A stretch of 64,000 nt of DNA from Coriobacteriaceae bacterium (GTDB lineage: Bacteria; Actinomycetota; Coriobacteriia; Coriobacteriales; Atopobiaceae): contig SFGZ01000001.1 of assembly GCA_004557505.1 (NCBI GenBank), forward strand, positions 62,001 through 126,000. Reading direction: 5' to 3'. Positions 10,069 to 16,878 of the stretch are shown one piece after another. The notes under the pieces were generated by a model. That model was given only the letters and a program-made list of their open reading frames with translations, was not told the origin of the DNA and did no database searches. A program made the translations under genes and the position numbers. How positions within the stretch are numbered: position 1 is the first letter of the stretch; every line of letters starts with the position of its first letter.

Positions 10069-10710
10069 CTATTCCCCGACGATCTTGATGCCCGCGCTAC
10101 AGCCGAGGCGATCGGCCCCCGCCTCGACCATGGCGAGCGCCTCCTCCTTGGTGTGGATCCCTCCCGCGGCCTTGACCTTGCAGCGGTCTCCCACGGTCTT
10201 GCGCATGAGGGCGACGTCGTGGACCGTTGCGCCGCCCGTAGAGAAGCCCGTACTGGTCTTCACGAAGGCAGCGCCGGCGGCCATCGCGTCCTCGCAGGCG
10301 CGGACGATCTGCTCATCGTTGAGCAGGCAGCATTCCAGAATCACCTTCACGGGATGTCCCTGGGCCGCCTTGACGACGGCTGCGACGTCATCGATGACAT
10401 ACTGGTCATCGCCCGCGACGAGGCGTCCCACGTTTATCACCATGTCGATCTCCCCGGTGCCGTCGAGCACGGCCTGGGCGGTCTCGGCGGCCTTCGCCTG
10501 CGTGGAGCAGGCACCCAGGGGGAATCCGATGCAGGTGGTGACCCCGACGCCGGTGCCGGCAAGGCGCTTGGCGGCCATGGCAGTCCAGCACGAGTTGATG
10601 GCGACGGTCGCGAAGTGGTGGCTGGCCGCCTCATCGCACAGGCGCTCGATGTCCGCCTGCGTCGCGCCCTGCCTGAGGTTGGTGTGGTCGATGTAGCCGT
10701 TGAGTTCCAT
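10069..10710 (-). CDS. deoC: Deoxyribose-phosphate aldolase
   Basis: A 213-residue class I aldolase that cleaves 2-deoxyribose-5-phosphate to acetaldehyde and glyceraldehyde-3-phosphate. The Schiff-base lysine is in FVKTSTGF and the second catalytic lysine in VKAAGGI; the family start YIDHTNLR is present. The start at 10710 (MELNGYIDHT) follows GGGGGC. It stands alone on the minus strand, but DeoD and DeoB make its substrate. The acetaldehyde released could be reduced by the alcohol dehydrogenase encoded just upstream at 11.3-12.6 kb. The regulatory region of deoC abuts the large palindrome. Confidence 0.95.
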   Translation of the reverse strand: MELNGYIDHTNLRQGATQADIERLCDEAASHHFATVAINSCWTAMAAKRLAGTGVGVTTCIGFPLGACSTQAKAAETAQAVLDGTGEIDMVINVGRLVAGDDQYVIDDVAAVVKAAQGHPVKVILECCLLNDEQIVRACEDAMAAGAAFVKTSTGFSTGGATVHDVALMRKTVGDRCKVKAAGGIHTKEEALAMVEAGADRLGCSAGIKIVGE

Positions 10711-10857
10711 GACGTGCCCCCATTTCCACGATGCTCCGGTATCTCGCCCACATTGGCACAACCAGGGCACTGGCGCAACGAGTTCACCCGTCAGCGCATT
10801 GCATGTCACCGCTATCCACATGCCTTGCGATGGCCGGAGGCTCATGCAGGGGACTTG

Positions 10858-11207
10858 TTTGGCAGAAATCTCCGGTTGGGCAACGGTATTATAGGGACCC
10901 CCTGAGTATCAAACGATTCGATATTTGTTAAACCGCAGGCCAGTGAAGTGTCACTATCTAACTAATAAATAAGAAATTGAACCAAAACTGCTGCCAACCG
11001 GAAGCGGGGCACGGACGATTGCTCCTCGGGAGGCGCTTCGTCTGGAAGTCGCAGCCCCCGCTTCCGGTTGGCAGCAGTTTTGGTTAGATCAATCATGTGA
11101 TGCCCGGGCAGTGACACTTCGCTGGCCTGCGGTTTAACAATTCTTCAAGTTGTTGCTACGTGGGATACCCGCTGAATACCGTTGCCCAACCGGAGATTTC
11201 TGCCAAA
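10858..11207. repeat. 350-bp interrupted palindrome with three nested arm pairs sharing one centre
   Basis: The 621-bp gap between deoC and the alcohol dehydrogenase gene (10711-11331) holds no gene but a striking structure. Arm pair 1: 10858-10890 with 11175-11207 (33 bp, perfect). Pair 2: 10925-10955 with 11110-11140 (31 bp, one mismatch). Pair 3: 10980-11009 with 11056-11085 (30 bp, perfect). All three pairs are centred on 11032.5, so the unpaired segments between arms have equal lengths on both sides (34 and 34, 24 and 24) although their sequences no longer match well. A small central hairpin (CTCC TCG GGAG, 11022-11032) lies in the 46-base loop. Possible roles are a long structured RNA, a protein-binding array, an invertible segment, or a palindromic mobile relic. 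Confidence 0.9.
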
Positions 11208-11266
11208 ACACGGTCACAGAGGCTGAGCGAGGGACGGACGTCAACCAAGCATGGGCTCCGGGGCAA

Positions 11267-11299
11267 GAGGGGGGCGAAGCCTTTGGCTTCGCCCCCCTC
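11267..11299 (-). terminator. Hairpin downstream of the alcohol dehydrogenase gene
   Basis: A perfect 15-bp GC-rich stem (11267-11281 with 11285-11299) with a TTT loop lies 33 bases past the stop. No T-run follows on the minus strand, so it may be a hairpin that stabilises or ends the transcript. Confidence 0.6.
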
Positions 11300-11331
11300 C
11301 CCGAGTGAGCTCGTGCCGTTCGACGCAGGAA

Positions 11332-12558
11332 CTAGAAATTAACCGGCTCGTCGTAGTAGCAGCACTTGAGGATGCGCTCGAAGTCCTCGGCCTTGGTCTC
11401 ACGCGGGTTCTCCGGCGTGCAGGCGTCGGTGACCGCGTTGGCGGCGATGGTGGGGAGCTTCTCGAGGAACTCCTTCTCGGAGACCATGACCGGCTCGCCG
11501 GACTCGTCGGCCTTGATGCCGCCGTTGGCGTAGTTGTTGATGGACTGCGGGATGTGCAGCTCGTCATTCATGCTGCGGATCTTCTGGACGAGGTTCTCGA
11601 CCAGCTGGTCATTGGTCTCGCCGGGAAGGTGCAGAATCTCCTTGGCCACGTAGGCGTAGCGCTCGTTGGCGCGGGGATCCTTGGCGTTCCACTGGATGAC
11701 CTTGCCCAGATACATGGCATTGGCGCAGCCGTGGATGATGTGGCCGTTCTCGAAGGCGGCGCCGGTCTTGTGCGCCATGGAGTGGACGATGCCCAGCAGG
11801 CCCGAGGAGAACGCGATACCCGCGATGCACTGGGCTTCGTGCATGTGCTGACGGGCCTCATGGTCGCCGGCGTAGGACCTGGGCAGCCACTCGACAATCT
11901 CGCGGATGCCGTGCAGGGCGTTGGCGTCAGTGAACATGGAGGCGAAGGTGGATACGTACGCCTCCATGCAGTGCGTCAATGCGTCCATGCCGGTGTGCGC
12001 GCAGAGCTTGGCGGGCATGGAGTAGGTGAGCTCGGGGTCGACAATGGCCACGTCAGGCGTGATGTTGAAGTCGGCGAGCGGGTACTTGATGCCCTTGTTG
12101 TAGTCCGTGATGACGGAGAACGCGGTGACCTCGGTAGCGGTGCCGGAGGTGGAGGAGATGGCGCAGAACCTGGCCTTCTGGCGCAGCTCGGGGAAGGAGA
12201 ACGGCTGGAGGATGTCCTCGAACTTCTCGTCGGGGTACTCGTAGAAGACCCACATGGCCTTGGCCGCGTCGATGGGCGAGCCGCCGCCGATGGCAACGAT
12301 CCAGTCGGGGTTGAACTCGCGCATGAACGCGGTGCCCTTCATGACCGTGTCGACGGAGGGGTCGGACTCGACGCCCTCGAAGAGCTTGACCTCCATGCCG
12401 GCGGCCTCGAGGTCCGCCTGAACGTCCTGCAAAAAGCCGCCCCTCCGCATGCTGTGACCGCCAGAGACGATGACGGCCCTCTTGCCCTTGAGGTTCTTCA
12501 CCTCGTGGCGGGCGCCCTCGCCAAAATACAGGTCACGCGGGTTGGTAAAACGTCCCAT
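11332..12558 (-). CDS. Iron-containing (type III) alcohol dehydrogenase
   Basis: A 408-residue NAD(P)-dependent alcohol dehydrogenase of the Fe-ADH family, cytosolic. The nucleotide-binding GGGSPIDAAKAM, the strand STSGTATEV and the metal-ligand segment with HSMAHKTGAAF and NGHIIHGCANA are all present, giving the expected Asp/His/His/His set. Length is close to the family norm (about 390). The start at 12558 has GGAGGATG upstream. It is a single-gene unit. The physiological substrate cannot be read; ethanol/acetaldehyde or butanol-type activity are usual, and acetaldehyde from DeoC is a local source. Confidence 0.9.
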   Translation of the reverse strand: MGRFTNPRDLYFGEGARHEVKNLKGKRAVIVSGGHSMRRGGFLQDVQADLEAAGMEVKLFEGVESDPSVDTVMKGTAFMREFNPDWIVAIGGGSPIDAAKAMWVFYEYPDEKFEDILQPFSFPELRQKARFCAISSTSGTATEVTAFSVITDYNKGIKYPLADFNITPDVAIVDPELTYSMPAKLCAHTGMDALTHCMEAYVSTFASMFTDANALHGIREIVEWLPRSYAGDHEARQHMHEAQCIAGIAFSSGLLGIVHSMAHKTGAAFENGHIIHGCANAMYLGKVIQWNAKDPRANERYAYVAKEILHLPGETNDQLVENLVQKIRSMNDELHIPQSINNYANGGIKADESGEPVMVSEKEFLEKLPTIAANAVTDACTPENPRETKAEDFERILKCCYYDEPVNF

Positions 12559-13232
12559 AGCACATCCTCCAATTCACTGGCCGCCACCGATGGCGGCAAA
12601 TGTCTGAGAAGGCCGTTTGGCCTTCTCTGATGCCCTGGCTGGAACCACGAAGCCGGACGAGCGACGCCCAACGCGCCCCACGTTCGCCCTTGAAAGCGGC
12701 CCCATCCTACCAAATGAGAGACGGCGGAGAGGCGCTTGCAGCGAGCGACCCCATGCAGGCACGATGCCCCACACCTGCTTCACCGAGGTGCTTACCCTCG
12801 GCCTTCTTTGACACATCGCTGTGACCAAATCAACATACATCCAACACATTTGGTATCGAGGCGAATGCAGGGGATGACCAGAGCGCCGGGCACCCGCAGT
12901 GGCGCAAAAGAGGCCATGGATGTCGATGCCCGCGGCACAGCCCTTTTCCTCGACGCGGGATTTCGCCGTTTAGACGGGTCTAAACGTCTGTAATCAGCGG
13001 AGCCACCATTGCCGCGGTTTTTCGACGTTTAGGCGGCTCTAACCGTCCGAAATCGGCGGAGCCGCCAGGCCATGCGGTTTCTCGCCGTTTAGGGTGCCCT
13101 AATCGTCTGAATACAGCGGAACCGCCGTCCCGTGCGCCGCCGCGCGCCTTCGAGAGAGGCGTCTTCCGGACCACAGCGGCCATTGATGCCTGGCGTATGG
13201 GATACCATGAGAGCAGGGAGAGGAGGCGCGAC
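12559..13232. other. Gene-free region with tandem 60-bp repeats
   Basis: This 674-base stretch lies between divergent genes (alcohol dehydrogenase minus, helical-repeat protein plus). I see no credible coding sequence. The left third should hold the dehydrogenase promoter; the right part holds the repeats described separately. Confidence 0.6.
12961..13130 (+). repeat. Tandem repeat of about 60 bp, three copies (family B, locus 1)
   Basis: Three head-to-tail units begin near 12961, 13021 and 13081. Each carries CGTTTAG (12967, 13026, 13086), six to eight bases, then YTAA and CGTC, followed by an AGCGGA/GGCGGA block and a GC-rich tail. The TTTAG...CTAAA core is itself an inverted repeat. Related units sit at 54675-54800, over 41 kb away. 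The sequence is too long and too divergent to be CRISPR repeats. Confidence 0.8.
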
Positions 13233-14306
13233 GTGGCGTATGACCCCAGAAGAGAGGACTACCAGCGCCTGGCGCTGCGCTATGCCCAGTCGCTGTCCAA
13301 GAGCGACCCGGTGGCTGCGGCGAGAGCGTTCACGGACTTTGGGCGCCGCTTTGCGCGCGACCGTGACACGCTCCCGCAATCCGACGCCGATCGCGCCTTC
13401 CACCTGGTGTCCATTGCAGCCGAGGTCATCGACTACCAGCTGCCCTTCTCCAGCGAGGACAAGGCGGGCGCGCTCATCTCCCGCGGTCGGGACCTTCTCG
13501 ACGAGGCCATCTCGCTCGACCCCCAATGCCACGATGCCATCCGCATGCGCGCGGCACGCACGAGCGCCACCTTCGACGCCCAGTTTGACTTCCTGTCCGA
13601 GGGGGCCGAGGAGGTCCTCGCATCCTGCCAGGCCGCTCGCGATTCCATCCCGGATGACGGCGACGACGAGCGCGTGACCCTTGGCCGCGACATAGCCATG
13701 CGTCCCTACCGGCGCTGGATGGCCGCGCTTGCCGAGGAGGCCCTCATCTGCGGGCGCAACCGCAGGTGCGCAGAGGCCGGGGAGCGCCTGCTCGAGCGGG
13801 ATCCATCCGACCAGGCAGACGTTCGCTTCACGCTGGCGCTTGCCTACGCAAAGCTCGAGGACCAGGCGTCGCTCGATGCGCTTGCCAGGCGCTACGGGTC
13901 AATCGCGCCGCCGCGTGCGGCCGACGACGCCTGGATGGGGATCGCCCGCCTGGCGCTTGCCCACAAGAGTCACGACATGGCTCTCGCCCGTCAGCTCCTT
14001 GAGCGCCTGATTGGCGCCTACGATGGTTGTGCCTCTGCGCTCATCTCCCAGATAGAGCTTCCCGATGGCGTCTTTGCCCGCCTCGCCGTGCCGCCCTACA
14101 GCGAGGACGAGCTCATCCTCGCCATCTCCGAGGCAACGGTGCTCCTCCAAGAGGGAGACGAAAAGAGCGGGCGCGGCGTCCTCGGCTCCTGGGTCGCCCA
14201 GACCACGGCCAAGCTCTATCCCGAGGCGCTTGCGGAGGCGCAGGAGGTCTCGAATCCCTACGACCAGCACGGGGGCAATGGCCCGCAGGGCGGTGACGCC
14301 GCGTGA
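13233..14306 (+). CDS. Hypothetical helical-repeat (TPR-like) protein
   Basis: A 357-residue soluble protein rich in Ala, Arg, Asp and Leu, made mainly of amphipathic helices such as DQADVRFTLALAYAKLEDQA, which resembles tetratricopeptide repeats. No catalytic motif, signal peptide or membrane segment is visible. I prefer the GTG start at 13233 (MAYDPRREDY) because GAGGAGG precedes it at good spacing; an ATG at 13197 is in frame but lacks a site. The stop overlaps the start of the next gene (GTGA), so the two are cotranslated and probably act together. I do not recognise the family. Confidence 0.7.
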   Translation: MAYDPRREDYQRLALRYAQSLSKSDPVAAARAFTDFGRRFARDRDTLPQSDADRAFHLVSIAAEVIDYQLPFSSEDKAGALISRGRDLLDEAISLDPQCHDAIRMRAARTSATFDAQFDFLSEGAEEVLASCQAARDSIPDDGDDERVTLGRDIAMRPYRRWMAALAEEALICGRNRRCAEAGERLLERDPSDQADVRFTLALAYAKLEDQASLDALARRYGSIAPPRAADDAWMGIARLALAHKSHDMALARQLLERLIGAYDGCASALISQIELPDGVFARLAVPPYSEDELILAISEATVLLQEGDEKSGRGVLGSWVAQTTAKLYPEALAEAQEVSNPYDQHGGNGPQGGDAA

Positions 14307-15274
14307 ACGGGCGAGAGGAGCTTGTGCTCAGGTGCGCGCATAGGCGGCGCGAGAAGATAGGCTCACTCTCTGACGAGGGGTTTGCCGAGCTGTGCCTTGC
14401 CGTGCGCGAGAACCCCGCGGCCTTTGTCGACTCCCCCGAGCAGGCGTCGTTCGCAACGCTCGTGAGCGCGCTCGAGACGTTCCACCGCGCCGGGGCGGAT
14501 GACGACCTCCTTGACGACGACGAGTTCCGCGCGGCCCGCGGGCGCAGGCTGCGGGCCCTCTCGGCGGGATGCGCGCAGGCGCTCTCGCAGGACGACGGCT
14601 GCCTTGACGCGCGGCTGGTCCAGACGCTTGCCGCCGAGCTGGACCCTGACGACAGGCTGGACGCGCTGCTCGAGATAGAGGCCAAGGCGGACGCAACCGC
14701 AGGGCTTTCCCTGGGCGCGACGGGCGACGCCTGGGACGACGTCTTCATGCGGCCTCGGCTGCGCCTGTGGGACGCCATCGCGCGCACGTGCCTTGACGGT
14801 GGCCGCTACCGCATGGCGCTCGAGGTCTCCCGCGGCGTCATGGCCGCCTCGCCCGCAGACCGGGTTGGGGGCCGCCTCACGGCGGCGCTTGCGCTGGCGC
14901 GCCTTGAGGACGAGGAGGGCTTCAACGAGCTGGACGCCCGCCTTGCCGGACGCGAGAACTCCTGGCTCAACCTGGGCCGCACCATCCTCCTCTACAAGCT
15001 GGGGCGCATGAGTGCCGCCCGCCGGGCGCTGCGCGGCTACGACGGGCTTTGCGAGGGGGCGGCGTACGCCCTGCTCAGGCCAACGCTCGTGGAGGTCTAC
15101 CTCCCGGACAGGCCCGAGTCGCCCGCGGGGGGATTCGAGGAGGCGACCTTTACCGTCCACGAGGCGGAGCCCGTCATCGTCGACGTCCCCGATTTTGTCG
15201 CCTGGGCCGACGGCTTTCCGTGGTTCCATGCGGCCGGCAAGAACTACGCCGAGACCAACGGCTACGACTGGTAG
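14303..15274 (+). CDS. Hypothetical helical-repeat protein, partner of the upstream gene
   Basis: A 323-residue soluble protein starting with GTG at 14303, overlapping the previous gene by four bases. Composition and helix pattern resemble its neighbour (for example DRVGGRLTAALALARLEDEE, parallel to the upstream ADVRFTLALAYAKLEDQA), suggesting the pair arose by duplication. The C-terminal 50 residues differ, being less helical and rich in aromatic residues (FPWFHAAGKNYAETNGYDW). No known catalytic motif is seen. Function unknown; TPR-type scaffolding is only a guess. Confidence 0.65.
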   Translation: MNGREELVLRCAHRRREKIGSLSDEGFAELCLAVRENPAAFVDSPEQASFATLVSALETFHRAGADDDLLDDDEFRAARGRRLRALSAGCAQALSQDDGCLDARLVQTLAAELDPDDRLDALLEIEAKADATAGLSLGATGDAWDDVFMRPRLRLWDAIARTCLDGGRYRMALEVSRGVMAASPADRVGGRLTAALALARLEDEEGFNELDARLAGRENSWLNLGRTILLYKLGRMSAARRALRGYDGLCEGAAYALLRPTLVEVYLPDRPESPAGGFEEATFTVHEAEPVIVDVPDFVAWADGFPWFHAAGKNYAETNGYDW

Positions 15275-15305
15275 AGTCGCACCGCTCTGATATACTCTCA
15301 CCTGC

Positions 15306-15380
15306 GTCCCCATCGTCTAGCGGTCAGGACATCGCCCTTTCAAGGCGACGACACGAGTTCGAGTCTCGTTGGGGGCACCA
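15306..15380 (+). tRNA. tRNA-Glu (TTC)
   Basis: A complete cloverleaf: acceptor GTCCCCA pairs with TGGGGGC, the anticodon stem CGCC/GGCG frames the loop CTTTCAA with anticodon TTC, and the T arm contains GTTCGAGTC. The CCA end is encoded (15378-15380). It reads GAA/GAG glutamate codons. Confidence 0.96.
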
Positions 15381-15393
15381 TTGGGCACCTGAT

Positions 15394-15427
15394 GGCGGCC
15401 GCCTTCAATGCGAGGGCGGCCGCCTTT
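15394..15427 (+). terminator. Terminator after tRNA-Glu
   Basis: A perfect GGCGGCCGCC stem (15394-15403 with 15415-15424), itself self-complementary, is followed by TTTCT. It lies 14 bases past the tRNA. Confidence 0.75.
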
Positions 15428-15541
15428 CTGGCGCGGGAAGAATCGCCCGCCCCACGTCCCGCTTCGCCACGCTATCATGGCTGAGACAGGGCACGCGCCC
15501 ACAAGCGGCAGCGCGCCGCCCACACCGAAGGGGGCCCAGGC

Positions 15542-15838
15542 ATGTCAGACAAGAAGAAGCGCATCCTCATCGCATGCGGCTCCGGCGTCGTCACCTCGAC
15601 GATCGCGCGCAAGAAGATCGAGGTGCTTCTCAACGCGCACGGCTACAAGGGCCAGTACGAGATTGCGCAGGTGCCTCTCAGCACCGCTCCCGAGAAGTCC
15701 AGGGGCTGCGACTTCATCGTGGCGACCGCCCTTCGCCCCTCCGAGCTGCACTGCCCGTTTGTCGATAGCACTCCATACCTCACGGGCAGGGGCGAGGACG
15801 ACGCCAACGAGCAGATCCTCCGCCTCATGGAGCAGTAG
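15542..15838 (+). CDS. Orphan PTS EIIB component, galactitol type
   Basis: A 98-residue protein with the EIIB phosphocysteine loop ILIACGSGVVTSTIA (Cys12) and the P-loop-like fold of the lactose/galactitol EIIB class. It would pass phosphate from an EIIA to a sugar in an EIIC channel. No EIIA or EIIC gene is adjacent. AAGGGGGC precedes the ATG at 15542. It is convergent with the split transketolase genes; it may serve a distant transporter or act as a phosphorylation-dependent regulator. It resembles the 28.1-kb EIIB in the active site (ACGSGV) but diverges elsewhere. Confidence 0.85.
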   Translation: MSDKKKRILIACGSGVVTSTIARKKIEVLLNAHGYKGQYEIAQVPLSTAPEKSRGCDFIVATALRPSELHCPFVDSTPYLTGRGEDDANEQILRLMEQ

Positions 15839-15879
15839 GCCGGCGTGCCCCGCCGCGCCCGCGCCTTGCCCGCGCCGGC

Positions 15880-16878
15880 CTACCCAAGCAGGGCGAGCAC
15901 GGCATCCGCCATGCCTTCCGGGGTGAGCCCCGCACGTTCCAGAAGGCGGCCCTGCTCGTCAGCCTCGAGATAGCGGTCGGGCGCGCCCAGGCGCAGCAGC
16001 CGGGGGGCGCCGCCGCGGCCGAGAAGGGCCTCGGCAAGCAGCCCTCCCAGGCCGCCCACCACGCTGTGCTCCTCCACCGTCACCGCCAGCCGCGCGCTGG
16101 CGAGAAGCTCGACGACGCGACGGTCGAGCGGCTTCACGGTACCAACGCTCACCACGCGGCAGGAAAGCCCCCGCTCACGCAGCAGTCCGGCGGCCGCGAG
16201 CGCGCGAGACGCAATGGAGCCGCAGGTGGCAACCGCAACGTCCGCCTCGGTCCCGGGCGCATCGTCCGCGAGCACGCGGCACCGGCCGAGCCTGAAGTCC
16301 CCGGCGGGCAGCACCGGATCGTCGGCGGGCGCCTGGGTGATGCGCACGTAGGCCGGCCGCGGGTCGCGCGCAAGCTCCGCGAGCGCGCAGGCAAGCTCCG
16401 TGTTGGTCGCCGGCGTCACCACGGTGAGACCCGGGATCGAGCGCATGCAGGCAAGGTCTTCCAGCGCCATGTGGCTGGGGCCCAGGATGCCCGCGTTGAA
16501 CCCCGCGCCAAGCCCAACCAGCACGACCGGCGACCCCATCATCCCCAGGTTCACGCGCGCCTGGTCGAGCACGCGGGCCGTGATGAACGGCGCATAGGAC
16601 GGGGCGAACACGTGAAAGCCCTCGTTGGCGAGAGCCGAGGCGACCTCGACCTGGTTCTGCTCGGCAATGCCGCACTGAACGACGGAACCCGGCAGCCTGG
16701 AGCGCAGCGCATCCAGGGAAAGCCGACGGCCATAGTCCGAGATGACGGCCATGACCTGCGGATCGCTCTCCGCAATCCTGCCAAGGGCCCGCCCAAAGGC
16801 CACGCGCGAGTCCAGCCGGTCGAACTCGGCGGGACTTGTGGTGGCGGCAGTCTCGGCGACGACGTCTTCCCTAGGCAT
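15880..16878 (-). CDS. Transketolase, C-terminal subunit
   Basis: A 332-residue protein equal to the pyrimidine-binding and C-terminal domains of transketolase. The hallmark CGIAEQN, with the catalytic glutamate, is present, followed by the GPSHMALEDLACMRSIP stretch and a C-terminal regulatory-type domain. It cannot act alone because it lacks the thiamine diphosphate GDG...N motif, which the gene just upstream supplies. The ATG at 16878 is preceded by GGGAGGCGAGCC and overlaps the end of the upstream gene by eight bases, so equal synthesis is likely. Such split transketolases occur in many anaerobes and in apulose-4-phosphate transketolase (AptA/AptB). Confidence 0.9.
   Translation of the reverse strand: MPREDVVAETAATTSPAEFDRLDSRVAFGRALGRIAESDPQVMAVISDYGRRLSLDALRSRLPGSVVQCGIAEQNQVEVASALANEGFHVFAPSYAPFITARVLDQARVNLGMMGSPVVLVGLGAGFNAGILGPSHMALEDLACMRSIPGLTVVTPATNTELACALAELARDPRPAYVRITQAPADDPVLPAGDFRLGRCRVLADDAPGTEADVAVATCGSIASRALAAAGLLRERGLSCRVVSVGTVKPLDRRVVELLASARLAVTVEEHSVVGGLGGLLAEALLGRGGAPRLLRLGAPDRYLEADEQGRLLERAGLTPEGMADAVLALLG

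Noticed and set aside
12961..13130. CRISPR array
   Set aside because: Only three units, 60 bp each, diverged along the whole length with no constant repeat and variable spacer pattern; no cas genes nearby.
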